From Bacteroidaceae bacterium (GTDB lineage Bacteria > Bacteroidota > Bacteroidia > Bacteroidales > Bacteroidaceae), in NCBI GenBank assembly GCA_017548075.1, contig JAFYNL010000041.1, forward strand, positions 1 to 64,000: a stretch of DNA of 64,000 bases, in the 5' to 3' direction. The translations under genes were made by a program, and so were the position numbers. The first letter of the stretch is position 1, and the number at the start of each line of letters is the position of its first letter. The notes beneath the pieces are model-generated. The model had not been told where the DNA came from. It saw only the letters and a program-made list of their open reading frames with translations, and did not search any database. Below are positions 1-9,297 of the stretch, in pieces.

Positions 1-827
<827 letters not shown>

Positions 828-849
828 TCGTTATAGCTTCTATACTGGT

Positions 850-882
850 GAGAGGGTGCCACAATCGGTACCCTCTCTTTTT
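850..882 (+). terminator. Intrinsic terminator after gap
   Basis: GAGAGGGTGCC and GGTACCCTCTC form an 11-bp stem with one G-T pair and a 6-nt loop, and a run of five T follows. It lies just downstream of the gap stop codon and ends the gap transcript. Confidence 0.9.
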
Positions 883-896
883 ATGTATGTAAACGT

Positions 897-984
897 CCCT
901 AGTTACGTTGGCAAACTTAACGTGTTATGATTGCAAAGTTAACGTGCTACGTTTGACGATTTAACGTGTTACGTTGGCAAGCTT
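897..984. repeat. 22-bp tandem repeat array A (4 units)
   Basis: Four consecutive 22-nt units start at 897, 919, 941 and 963. The last three begin AACGTGYTA and the first begins CCCTAGTTA. The array runs exactly up to the TAA stop codon of the convergent gene at 984, sharing one base with it, and starts 14 bases after the gap terminator. The units are diverged copies of the family found at nine other places in the window. Confidence 0.85.
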
Positions 985-2021
985 TACTCTCGCTTGTTGC
1001 CAACCTTCATCAGGGCAATGCCGATGATAATCCAGATGATTTCGCGGACACGACAGATGATGCTGACGAAGAAACCTTGTTCTATAGTCAAACCCATCGC
1101 GGCTGTGGAGATAGCGAAACCTCCTTCCTGAACGCCCAACTGCATTGGCAGGAAGCCTATCAGGTTGGAAAGAAGTGTGGTGAGCGACACGATGAGGATG
1201 CTGTGAAGGAAGGTAAGCGTGATGCCATCAAAGCCTCCTCCACAATCAAGACCAAAGAGGAGCAGCATGAAAAGCACTTCCGCACTCTGAACAATGCGGG
1301 AAAGATACTCGAGTCCTAATGCCGCATAGAAATGTTTGCGACTTTGTTGATGCAGAGCAGCAATTTGTGCATCGACATTATGCAACGCCTCGGAATGAGC
1401 CGCAAGGAAGCGTTCGCTCCAACCTTTCAGGCGAGGTAAGTGCCCAATCCATCGGATAAGACGCACCACAAGACCATACTTATAGCCTCTATAGAAGAGA
1501 TAGAAGGCGATGAGGCAGAAGACGACGATGATGCCAAGCACGATGCCTACCGTTGTATCGAAGGGAAGGTCGCCAATCAAAGCAAGTGCGAGATAGAGAA
1601 AGACTGAGGTAAACCAGAACCAGAAATGGGCAAAAACGTGGAACATCGCATAGAGAATGACAGAAGAGGTGGCATGCTGCTTCGAAATGTCCTTGCTCAG
1701 TTCCATGATGCGATAGGGTTCTCCACCCAAACCGCCTACTGGAGTGGCATAATTGAGAGCGTAACCCGTTATCGTCAGCTTGTATATTCTCCAGAAGCCG
1801 ACCTTTTCGTCAGGGTCTGTATTGCCTTTGATGACTGACATCCAAGCAAGCGCATTAATGCCATAAACAAGTATCCAGATGCCGACAATCGGGATGAGCC
1901 AATAACCTGCACGACAGATGTGGCCCCAAAGTTCGACGAAACTCACGTCGAACGTAAAGAGCATCACAACGACACAGGCAATGCCGAGGACAAAGAAGAA
2001 GTTATTCCAGCTCCACTTCAT
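984..2021 (-). CDS. Flippase-like integral membrane protein (LPG synthase TM-region / UPF0104 family)
   Basis: The 345-residue protein is almost entirely hydrophobic, with about eight predicted membrane segments, and carries the family-typical stretches TPVGGLGGEPYR (near residue 95) and GFLPMQLGVQEGGF (near residue 290). The family matches the membrane part of lysylphosphatidylglycerol synthase (AglD/UPF0104) without the catalytic domain. Members are often thought to flip or handle lipids, but the exact substrate is unknown. It lies 3 nt after a CDP-alcohol phosphotransferase gene and is surely cotranscribed with it. The context suggests it handles the lipid or lipid-linked product of that enzyme, which is inference. 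Confidence 0.8.
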   Translation of the reverse strand: MKWSWNNFFFVLGIACVVVMLFTFDVSFVELWGHICRAGYWLIPIVGIWILVYGINALAWMSVIKGNTDPDEKVGFWRIYKLTITGYALNYATPVGGLGGEPYRIMELSKDISKQHATSSVILYAMFHVFAHFWFWFTSVFLYLALALIGDLPFDTTVGIVLGIIVVFCLIAFYLFYRGYKYGLVVRLIRWIGHLPRLKGWSERFLAAHSEALHNVDAQIAALHQQSRKHFYAALGLEYLSRIVQSAEVLFMLLLFGLDCGGGFDGITLTFLHSILIVSLTTLLSNLIGFLPMQLGVQEGGFAISTAAMGLTIEQGFFVSIICRVREIIWIIIGIALMKVGNKRE

Positions 2022-2024
2022 GCT

Positions 2025-3041
2025 TTATGCTTTTACCTTTTCTGCAATTCTTTTACAGAAGGCCTCGTGACGACGATTAATATAATATGTAAGAAGTCCC
2101 ATGCAAATAGCTTCGAAGAGGAAGTTTCCGAGAGGGAAATCGATGAGACAGAACAGGAAGAACATAGCCGAACGGAAGTTGAAGGTGAGCATTGCGTTCC
2201 AAGGCATCACACCTTTCGACTCGCGATGAAGCTCCTCTCGAATCTCGTCTGGCATATTTCCAGCACTTCCATATTTCTCTCGCAACGTGGCCATAAGTCT
2301 CTGAAACTCAGGCGTAACCTTCTCTTGCTTGCGTGTATAATTAATGTATGTCTTGAGGAAATACTTCCAAAGGCGATTGCCTTCAGTTGGCGTCTCGTCA
2401 TAGACTTTCTGCTGTTGCTCAGAGTTGTCCAACTCGCTACCTTTCTCGCCTTTAAGAAGGAAGAGGTGAATCTGGATGTAATAGTCGGCAAGTCTCTGCT
2501 GACCACCCATTCCTACAAAGCCCGAATAGAGTGCGAGGGCCACAACAAGGGCAGTTGCGATGAGGGCATTCTGTGGCGTATCAGGTATTCCAAGCCATCC
2601 AAACTCCAAAGAATGGTAGTGATAGAAGCGAACCATCAAGAGGACATAGATGGGGATAAACCACACAAAACCCGCCATTCCATCGAGAATTCTGCCCAAA
2701 CGACTCTTCTTTCCAGTCATTCTGGCAAGCTGTCCGTCTGTGCAATCGAAGATGTCTGCCTGACAGAGCAACAGAATGCCGATAATGTTCATCAGAAGTC
2801 CGCTCCAACCCTCGTAGTAGAAACTGCCGTGCATGAAGAAGATGCTGGCTGCAGCTCCAATAAACATTGAGATGATGGTAACGGTGTTGGGGTGAATGTC
2901 GAGTTTTGCGAAGAACAAAGCCCACAAATAACTGAGTGGACGAACTACGCGATAATCAAGCCAATCCTCTGTCTCAGAGGACTTTAGGGTTGCCTGTACT
3001 TTCTTTCTTAGGTCTTTTATCATATTGTCTTTTGCTTTCAA
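2025..3041 (-). CDS. CDP-alcohol phosphotransferase family membrane protein
   Basis: The 338-residue membrane protein contains the CDP-alcohol phosphotransferase signature in the form DCTDGQLAR, eight residues, G, three residues, D. These enzymes transfer a phospho-alcohol from a CDP-activated donor to an acceptor in the membrane. One oddity is that the fourth Asp of the signature, expected four residues after the third, is Gly here (DGMAG). That Asp is regarded as a catalytic base, so activity or mechanism is uncertain. A start at the internal Met 7 is also possible. The gene precedes the flippase-like gene and is divergent from the PLP enzyme and nucleotidyltransferase genes that could supply its donor. 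Confidence 0.8.
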   Translation of the reverse strand: MKAKDNMIKDLRKKVQATLKSSETEDWLDYRVVRPLSYLWALFFAKLDIHPNTVTIISMFIGAAASIFFMHGSFYYEGWSGLLMNIIGILLLCQADIFDCTDGQLARMTGKKSRLGRILDGMAGFVWFIPIYVLLMVRFYHYHSLEFGWLGIPDTPQNALIATALVVALALYSGFVGMGGQQRLADYYIQIHLFLLKGEKGSELDNSEQQQKVYDETPTEGNRLWKYFLKTYINYTRKQEKVTPEFQRLMATLREKYGSAGNMPDEIREELHRESKGVMPWNAMLTFNFRSAMFFLFCLIDFPLGNFLFEAICMGLLTYYINRRHEAFCKRIAEKVKA

Positions 3042-3053
3042 GTTAGAGAACTC

Positions 3054-3193
3054 TTCCAGAGTGGTTGCAAAACGTAACGTGGTTAAATCGCAAACGTAAC
3101 GTGTTAAGTTGGCAAAGTTAACGTGTTATGATTGCAATCGTAACGTGTGTCGTTGACGAACTTCACGAGGGTCGTTTGCAGACAACCCTGCAG
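3054..3193. repeat. 22-bp tandem repeat array B (about 6 units)
   Basis: Units start at 3054 (weak), 3076, 3098, 3120, 3142 and 3164, each exactly 22 nt, followed by CCCTGCAG. Units 2 to 5 begin AACGTG. The array lies between the start codon of the minus-strand gene pair and its probable -7 box at 3216-3223, so it would be transcribed as the 5' leader of that pair. The same ending, ACCCTGCA, closes array C. Confidence 0.85.
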
Positions 3194-3215
3194 AAGAGTC
3201 CCATCATTTAATCTG

Positions 3216-3223
3216 CAAAAGTA
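3216..3223 (-). promoter_or_regulatory. Possible -7 box for the CDP-alcohol phosphotransferase pair
   Basis: On the minus strand the sequence TACTTTTG fits the Bacteroidota -7 consensus TAnnTTTG. No clear TTTG lies 19-20 nt upstream, so this is only a candidate. Confidence 0.4.
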
Positions 3224-3273
3224 CAACATCTTTTCCAATTATGCCACATCTTGCCCCTTTTTTTTCTTTTTGT

Positions 3274-3304
3274 TTTGCGGTTCGAGAGAAAAGTCGTACC
3301 TTTG
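3274..3304 (+). promoter_or_regulatory. Bacteroidota-type promoter of the PLP enzyme / nucleotidyltransferase pair
   Basis: TTTG, a 19-nt gap and TACCTTTG match the -33 and -7 boxes. Transcription would start near 3310 and the ATG follows about 20 nt later. This excludes a longer open frame that begins upstream of the promoter. Confidence 0.8.
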
Positions 3305-3331
3305 TGCGCTAAATCTAATCTAACAAAGATA

Positions 3332-4360
3332 ATGAACTATCTTGACAGAAACGAATTCAATTTCGAGCCTTCCCAGAAGGTCATCGAGGCCATAAAGAAC
3401 TTCGACCCTCGTACGCTCTGCTTCTATACCCGCATCTATGATCAGGGAAAGAAGAGCGTCGTAAGTGTCAGATTGAGTGAGATTTACGGAGTTCCCGAGG
3501 AGCAAGTGCTCATTGGTTACGGCGGAGAAGAGATGCTGAAGAATGCCATCCACTATTTCCTGATGGAGGGTGACAACAAGACTATCCTCATCCCCGAATT
3601 CTCCTGGTGGTACTACAACAGAGTTGCTGGCGAGTGCGGCGGTTCGTTCGAGATGTATCCGCTCTACGAAACTGGCGACACCTTCGCCTACAACGTAGAT
3701 GAAGTCATCTCCTACACCAATCGCGTTCACCCCAGAATGCTGCTCTTGGCTTCGCCCAACAACCCGACTGGCAACAGTTTGACGAGCGAAGAGATTGGCC
3801 GCATCATGGAGAACATTCCTTCCGACACAATGGTGCTTGTGGACGAGGCTTACGCTTCCTTCATCACAACTGATGTGGACTACATCGCGCCTCTCGTAAA
3901 CAAGTACAACAACCTCATCATCTCGCGCACTCTCTCCAAGTTCTACGGACTTCCAGGCCTGCGTGTAGGCTTCGCTTTCATTGGTGCCGGCCACGACCAG
4001 TTCCTGAGTTATTGCAATAAGTATCTGGGATACAATCGTTTCTCGGAAGCCGTTGCCCTTGCTGCACTCGAGAGTGATGAGCACTATCGCAAGGTTGCAG
4101 ACGAGATGGATTGGGGGCGCAAGCTCTTCCAAAAAGAGTTGGGCGACAAGCCGGGCTTCAAGGTTTACAAGAGTGTGGCGAACTTCATCCTCATCAAGTA
4201 CCCGACCTCCATCAAGGAGAAACTGCAGAAAGCACTTGCCGACCAAGATTATAAGATTAAGTTCATGGGCGACAAGGGGTTAGAAGACTGCTTGCGTATT
4301 ACTCTCGGACGACGCGAACAGATTCAGACAGTCGTGGATACCATTAAAAGTTGCCTCTAA
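3332..4360 (+). CDS. PLP-dependent class I/II aminotransferase, HisC-like
   Basis: The 342-residue fold-type I PLP enzyme resembles histidinol-phosphate aminotransferase and CobD-type amino-acid phosphate decarboxylases. Visible motifs are ASPNNPTG (near residue 145), DEAYASF, and the Schiff-base Lys in SRTLSKFYGLPGLRVGF (near residue 208). An in-frame extension of 27 codons upstream is rejected because it would overlap the promoter. The gene overlaps no his genes and is followed after one base by a LicC-like cytidylyltransferase. That context argues against histidine synthesis and for making an amino-alcohol phosphate or similar head group, possibly by decarboxylating a phospho-amino acid. 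The exact reaction cannot be read from the sequence. Confidence 0.8.
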   Translation: MNYLDRNEFNFEPSQKVIEAIKNFDPRTLCFYTRIYDQGKKSVVSVRLSEIYGVPEEQVLIGYGGEEMLKNAIHYFLMEGDNKTILIPEFSWWYYNRVAGECGGSFEMYPLYETGDTFAYNVDEVISYTNRVHPRMLLLASPNNPTGNSLTSEEIGRIMENIPSDTMVLVDEAYASFITTDVDYIAPLVNKYNNLIISRTLSKFYGLPGLRVGFAFIGAGHDQFLSYCNKYLGYNRFSEAVALAALESDEHYRKVADEMDWGRKLFQKELGDKPGFKVYKSVANFILIKYPTSIKEKLQKALADQDYKIKFMGDKGLEDCLRITLGRREQIQTVVDTIKSCL

Positions 4361-4361
4361 G

Positions 4362-5096
4362 ATGAAGGCCATCATCCTTGCTGCAGGCACAGCCTCGCGA
4401 CTTCGTCCCCTCACGCTTCACACGCCAAAGTGTCTCCTCAAAGTAGGCGAACGAGCCCTTCTGCAACGTTCTATGGATGCCCTCATCAAGGCTGGCATCC
4501 GCGAATTCTGCATTGTGACGGGCTATTTGCATGAACAAATCGAGGATTTCGTCAAGCAAACTTATGGCGAGAGCATCGATGTGTGCTTCATCCACAACAA
4601 GGATTACGAGACAACCAACAATATCTATTCCCTTTGGTTGGTTCGTCCGAAAGCTGATGGAGAAGAGGTTCTCCTACTCGACAGCGACCTTCTCTACGAC
4701 GGACAAATCGTTGAGCGAGTCCTTGCAGACAGTCACGACAACGTTCTCACCCTCATTCGTCACGAACTTGGGGAAGAGGAAATGAAGGTCGTAATGAATG
4801 AAGATGGTGCTATTACCGAGATTAGCAAGACTTGCGACCCAGCTTTGGCAGCCGGCGAAAGTCTCGGCATCGAACGAATGGGCAAGGCTTACACGACGGC
4901 TCTCTATAAGGAGTTGGAGGTTATGATGAACCAGGAGCACCTCGAGAACACCTTCTACGAACTCGCTTTCCTGCGTCTCATCGCCAAAGGAACCACCTTC
5001 TCCGTCCTCGACGTCACAGATCTCTTCTCTTGTGAACTCGATACGATTGAGGACTTCGAGAATGCCAAGCAACGCATTCCCGCACATCTTTACTAA
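4362..5096 (+). CDS. NTP transferase, LicC-like (choline/ethanolamine-phosphate cytidylyltransferase type)
   Basis: The 244-residue protein is a sugar-phosphate/choline-phosphate nucleotidyltransferase. The N-terminus has LAAGTASRLRPLT and PKCLLKVG, the nucleotide- and metal-binding signature. YETTNNIYSLWLV near residue 85 closely resembles the NETNNIYSL stretch of LicC-type phosphocholine cytidylyltransferases, and LLLDSDLLY holds the metal-binding Asp. The likely reaction is CTP + phospho-amino-alcohol giving CDP-amino-alcohol. The start lies one base after the stop of the PLP enzyme, so the two are translationally linked. Together with the divergent CDP-alcohol phosphotransferase it forms a plausible three-step pathway, with donor identity inferred only. 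Confidence 0.82.
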   Translation: MKAIILAAGTASRLRPLTLHTPKCLLKVGERALLQRSMDALIKAGIREFCIVTGYLHEQIEDFVKQTYGESIDVCFIHNKDYETTNNIYSLWLVRPKADGEEVLLLDSDLLYDGQIVERVLADSHDNVLTLIRHELGEEEMKVVMNEDGAITEISKTCDPALAAGESLGIERMGKAYTTALYKELEVMMNQEHLENTFYELAFLRLIAKGTTFSVLDVTDLFSCELDTIEDFENAKQRIPAHLY

Positions 5097-5124
5097 TAAT
5101 ATAAAGGAAGGAGTCAACAAACAA

Positions 5125-5158
5125 AGAAGGAGAGCGGTTTGCTCTCCTTCTTTCGTTT
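5125..5158. terminator. Bidirectional intrinsic terminator
   Basis: AGAAGGAGAGC and GCTCTCCTTCT form a perfect 11-bp stem with a 5-nt loop, with T-rich sequence on both sides. It separates the plus-strand nucleotidyltransferase from the convergent B12 operon and probably serves both. Confidence 0.85.
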
Positions 5159-5178
5159 CATATTCTAGGATGTCTGGG

Positions 5179-5334
5179 TTATTCTTCACTCCAGATATCC
5201 CAACTGTTATCTTCTTTTGTGAGGGCATTGCCTCCATCAACAGTAGTGTTGCTGATAATCAAGCTCTCGGCAAGCATCTGTATTGCGTGAGCCTCCTCAA
5301 CCTGCATAGCAGGAATCAAATATGTCTTCTTCAT
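5179..5334 (-). CDS. Small MKKTY-family peptide, last gene of the B12 operon
   Basis: This 51-residue peptide begins MKKTYLIPAMQVEEAHAIQM and ends KEDNSWDIWSEE. It shares its N-terminus and acidic, Trp-containing C-terminus with three other short genes at 13036, 16506 and 62116. Its ATG lies one base after the TAA of the preceding secreted-protein gene, which points to coupled translation. There is no obvious signal peptide or membrane segment. The repeated pairing with secreted proteins supports it as a real gene. Function is unknown: a secretion or maturation partner, a signalling peptide or a modified-peptide precursor are all possible, and none is shown. Confidence 0.75.
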   Translation of the reverse strand: MKKTYLIPAMQVEEAHAIQMLAESLIISNTTVDGGNALTKEDNSWDIWSEE

Positions 5335-5335
5335 A

Positions 5336-8300
5336 TTAGTAAAGCACTTTCTTACCGTTAATAATATTGATGCCTCTCTGCATCTTCTGCAGACGCTGAC
5401 CTGCAACATTATAGATGGGCTCGTTAAGGTTATCGTTAAGGTTAAGGTTCTTAATGCCTGTTGCGCCATCACCATCAAAGTAGAAGGCCTTAACGGGAGA
5501 GCTTGTGAATTCCAAATAACCCTTTCCTGCAGCGATTGTGGTGCCTGAAGTTGCCTGATAGAAGCCAACCTCTTCGCCTTCGGGCTTAGCAAGAATGTAC
5601 TGAGAACCATCAGCAACAACATCCTCTACTGCAGGTTTCAACAAGTTACCGATAAGAGCGGCAGGAGTCGTAGCAGCTGTGGGCAATACGTATGCGCCTT
5701 CAGCAGCCTTCACGAGAACAGCCTCGCCTGTAGGAGCAGCATCGATGGGATCCAGATGAACATAACCTTCTGTAGTAGATTCCGTCACAGAGTAAGCCTC
5801 AACATCTGTCTCAGAGAAGTCGACGTTGTTCTTTGTCACATAAGTTGCATAACCTACAGAAGAGACGAAAACAACATTATTCTCAGGCAGCACTTCCTTG
5901 CCTTCAGCACCAAAATTATCGAAGCAGAAATAAGCAGGAGTATTCATACCCCAGTCGCCAGTGTCGCTGCTGCTCAATGCAAAGCCTATCTTTGCAACTG
6001 CGCCAAGGCCAGAGAGGTCAACATAACGCCAATCATTGATGATGTAAGCAGTAGCCTCATCGCGAAGGTCGGCAAGATAGTAATCCTTCGTGCCAGTTAC
6101 CTTGTCTTCAGCATCATAGCCGGTAATGGTCAGCTTGAACCAGTCGCCCTTTGCAAACTTCTTGGCAAAGCTGTCGCCACCAGTCAAAGAATTGTAAGCA
6201 TAAGCAGAGTTGGTGATGTAGAAGCCAGGAACGACTGCAGGCTCGTCGCTGAGCAGAGTCACATAGCAGGGGCCGTTGAACTCAGCGGCAAAGGCAACGC
6301 CATAGTTAGCAGAGCCGTTATAGCCACCGCCTACAACATTGTTCCACTGATCGTCAAGAGTCTCGTACTTAGTTTCTGTACGATTAGCATAACCGAACCA
6401 GTACCAGTAGTCCCAATCACTCATGCAACCGGAAGCAAACTCATAGTCGCCGCTTGCAAACTCTGTGCGCTCGTCGTCCTCTTCTGTGCTCACACTCATG
6501 TGGCCATCGGCAGGAACTACAAGTTCTTCGAAGGTGGCAATCTCAAGAGGCAGAGTGACGTTCTTCTCGGGCAATACTTCTGTACCTTCAGCACCGAAGT
6601 CATCGAAGCAGAAATAGCCTGGCGTGTTCATGCCGTAGGCACCTGTGTCGCTGCTGCTCAAGGAGAAGGCAATCTTAGCAACTACGCCAAGACAGGAAAG
6701 GTCAACATAGCGCCAGTCGTCGATGATGTATGCCTTCTTGGCATCACGAAGGTCAGCAAGGTAGTATTCCTTCGTGCCTGTCACCTCGTCGTCGGCATCA
6801 TAGCCAGTAATAGTCAGCTTGAACCAGTCGCCCCTCTCGAACTTCTTGGCAAAGCCATCACCGTTCATCATCGATGTGTAAGCATAGCTGCTATTGGTAA
6901 TGTAGAAGCCAGGAACAACTGCAGGTTCGGTAAGCAGAGTGACCTCACTGGGACCGTTGAACTCTGCTGAGAAGCCAACGCCATAGGTCGCAGAGCCGTC
7001 ATAGCCGCCACCTACAACATTGTTCCATTGGTCGTCGAGCGTCTCGTACTTAGTGTCTGTACGATTAGCATAGCCGAACCAATACCAGTAGCTCCAGTCG
7101 TGCATACAGCCGCTGGCAAACGCATAGTCGCCACTAACGAAGAACTCGCGCTCGTCATCATCCTCTGTGCTTACACTCATGTGGCCATCAACAGGCTCTG
7201 TAATGTCCGTGATGTCCTCGAAGGTTGCAATAGCAGGACCAACACTTGGCACCTCGACGGGCAGTTTCAAAGCAGGCACGCGACCTAAGGAAGCACTCTG
7301 TGAGATAGCGGTGAAGTTAGGAGCACGGCCTGTTGTCTTTGATGTGGCACGATGGTTGCCGACGGGGTCGCCCCAGCCACCAATGCTCATCACGCCATCA
7401 GTAAGTTCAATCGTTGGAGTTGCCCAATCCTCAGGAACGGTGAAGGTAACAGCCTGTGCGGTAGGTGTTGCAGCCATTGTATATTGGTTGCCTTTACCAT
7501 TCTTCACAGTAATGCCTTCGCTTGCCTGTTTGTATGCCACAAATGCATTGAAGTTGTGGATGCCTGCCAGCTTGTTTGCGGGATGATAGAGGCCTGAATA
7601 CTGCACAGTAACAGCATCGCCAGGCTTTACACTCTTTACAACTTCCTCGCCAACCAAAATCTCGCGATGGCAAGGCTTGGCTGTCATAACCTGATAAACG
7701 CTCTTACCATCTGCACCAGTCAGGCAGACGATGTTGCGTCCCATAGTGAGACGAACGGTGTAGCTGCCATCTTCATTAGCAGTGACGCCTTCTGCAGAGA
7801 AGCCTGTATAGGAAGCTGCATTCGTACCGATAACGGGACGGGCAAGAGTCACGCTGCTAACGCCTTCGGGTGTGAAGGTGTAGTCGAAGCCGTCTTCAGT
7901 GTCGAGATAATACAGCACATCAAACTCAGCATCGAGGTTCGCCATAGCCATCTTTGTGTCAACGCCATTAGCTTGGGTCAGATAGTCCTCATTGATGGTA
8001 ATGTTGGGAGTGATACCTGTAGCTGCTTCGCCAACGGTTACAACGAACACACCTGTATTCTCTGGCCAGATAGCTCCCCAATCGCTGCCGCCAACAAAGT
8101 CTTTCTTCGTTGCACCACTATACTGGTCGAGGTGGATGGCATCGTAGGTGACGAGCACAATGGCTGTGCCTGTGCCGACGGCTGTCAGCAGTTCATCCTC
8201 TACCTTCACTACACTATTGTCTTCCTGTCCATTCAGGTTGACGACGGTGAAGTGATAATCGGGCTCGATGAAGTAGTTGTTTGTGATGCTTTCAACAAGT

Positions 8301-9271
8301 TGCCATGTGCGCATGGGCAGGATGTCGTATGTGTCACCCACATTAGCCAACTTCAGGTGTCCAGCGGGGTTGATGTTCAGGAACAAATCGCCGACATTGT
8401 ACTTACTGTTCGAATTCACATCGTGATCGATGTACTTCGGGTCTTTAGCCTCCATATCAGCATCAGTGAAGACAAGTTCCGGACGTTTTGTCTCGTCGGT
8501 GCTCATCGTGAAGAGACCGCCATGAGTGTACTTACCTTCCTTGCTGACACGATAGTTGTATTGCTGCTTGTCAGCGAGGATGTAGTTATAAACCTTTCCT
8601 GCGTCTCCGCTTGTAACACTTATAGGAGTTACTTCCTTGAACTTCACGAAGTGAGCCGTCTTGGTGCCAAGGAAGAAGGTTGCTCCTTCAGGCACTGTGA
8701 CTGAATATGCACAACTCATTGGAGCTTCAGCATTGATAGAAGCATTGAAGGTTACTGTGCCAGTGTAAGACGCAGCAAGATAACCTTCTTCCAGACGAGC
8801 CTCAGAAGGAATCATGTCAAGATAATAGGTATTGCCGCTGAACACCAGGAACATCTTTTTACCCGATGTGTATTCGCCCATAGTGGTGTTAACCACAGCA
8901 CCTTCCTTCGTTGTTACCTTCAGTTCGAAGGTATAGTCGGTGCCATATTCCCAACCACTATTCTTCACAGTAATCTCTGGCGAGAAGATAGCGAAGGTCG
9001 TATGGTCGGCATCAATGTCGAGCTGAATGGTGCCGCTCACTGTCTCGCCATCACCAGCAGTTGCAGTCAGCAGATAAGATCCGTCTGCAGCATCGAAGGT
9101 GTACTTGTTGCTGGTAGGTTCGCCCACAGCCACACTCTCGTTGGTTGCCATATTAACCAACGATTTGATTAGTTTACTTTTGGCGTTCATTGTCACTTCA
9201 ACCTGAGTGGCAAAGGCATTACTCATTGCGAACAATGTCAACGTCATGATACATAGTAAAAACCTTTTCAT
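5336..9271 (-). CDS. Large secreted BtuH-like protein with two DUF4465 domains
   Basis: The 1311-residue protein starts with a signal peptide ending near MSNAFA. The first 690 residues are beta-rich and unassigned. Two consecutive DUF4465 domains follow (about 694-900 and 920-1124), very alike to each other. Each has the YWYWFGYANRT, GDWFKLTITGYDA, YLADLRD and SSSDTG stretches. DUF4465 is the domain of the BtuH surface B12-binding proteins of gut Bacteroidota. The C-terminus ends QRGINIINGKKVLY, a tail shared with other secreted proteins here and probably a sorting signal. An ATG at 9298 overlapping the upstream stop (TAATG) is an alternative start. Its place behind btuB and a BtuG-like gene under a cobalamin riboswitch supports a role in surface B12 capture. 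The N-terminal modules and domain duplication are unusual. Confidence 0.82.
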   Translation of the reverse strand: MKRFLLCIMTLTLFAMSNAFATQVEVTMNAKSKLIKSLVNMATNESVAVGEPTSNKYTFDAADGSYLLTATAGDGETVSGTIQLDIDADHTTFAIFSPEITVKNSGWEYGTDYTFELKVTTKEGAVVNTTMGEYTSGKKMFLVFSGNTYYLDMIPSEARLEEGYLAASYTGTVTFNASINAEAPMSCAYSVTVPEGATFFLGTKTAHFVKFKEVTPISVTSGDAGKVYNYILADKQQYNYRVSKEGKYTHGGLFTMSTDETKRPELVFTDADMEAKDPKYIDHDVNSNSKYNVGDLFLNINPAGHLKLANVGDTYDILPMRTWQLVESITNNYFIEPDYHFTVVNLNGQEDNSVVKVEDELLTAVGTGTAIVLVTYDAIHLDQYSGATKKDFVGGSDWGAIWPENTGVFVVTVGEAATGITPNITINEDYLTQANGVDTKMAMANLDAEFDVLYYLDTEDGFDYTFTPEGVSSVTLARPVIGTNAASYTGFSAEGVTANEDGSYTVRLTMGRNIVCLTGADGKSVYQVMTAKPCHREILVGEEVVKSVKPGDAVTVQYSGLYHPANKLAGIHNFNAFVAYKQASEGITVKNGKGNQYTMAATPTAQAVTFTVPEDWATPTIELTDGVMSIGGWGDPVGNHRATSKTTGRAPNFTAISQSASLGRVPALKLPVEVPSVGPAIATFEDITDITEPVDGHMSVSTEDDDEREFFVSGDYAFASGCMHDWSYWYWFGYANRTDTKYETLDDQWNNVVGGGYDGSATYGVGFSAEFNGPSEVTLLTEPAVVPGFYITNSSYAYTSMMNGDGFAKKFERGDWFKLTITGYDADDEVTGTKEYYLADLRDAKKAYIIDDWRYVDLSCLGVVAKIAFSLSSSDTGAYGMNTPGYFCFDDFGAEGTEVLPEKNVTLPLEIATFEELVVPADGHMSVSTEEDDERTEFASGDYEFASGCMSDWDYWYWFGYANRTETKYETLDDQWNNVVGGGYNGSANYGVAFAAEFNGPCYVTLLSDEPAVVPGFYITNSAYAYNSLTGGDSFAKKFAKGDWFKLTITGYDAEDKVTGTKDYYLADLRDEATAYIINDWRYVDLSGLGAVAKIGFALSSSDTGDWGMNTPAYFCFDNFGAEGKEVLPENNVVFVSSVGYATYVTKNNVDFSETDVEAYSVTESTTEGYVHLDPIDAAPTGEAVLVKAAEGAYVLPTAATTPAALIGNLLKPAVEDVVADGSQYILAKPEGEEVGFYQATSGTTIAAGKGYLEFTSSPVKAFYFDGDGATGIKNLNLNDNLNEPIYNVAGQRLQKMQRGINIINGKKVLY

Positions 9272-9297
9272 GTTGTTGTTAGATTTAAAATTAAACA

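Noticed and set aside
3054..3193. TACGTTTG / TAACTTTG inside 22-bp units as real promoter boxes
   Set aside because: The motif fits the -7 consensus, but the 22-nt period gives a 14-nt gap to the preceding TTTG, not 19-20. Most arrays also have a better promoter or none nearby, so I treat the match as probably incidental.
3251..3331. Upstream start for the HisC-like gene
   Set aside because: The 27 extra codons overlap the TTTG-19-TACCTTTG promoter and are not like the family N-terminus.
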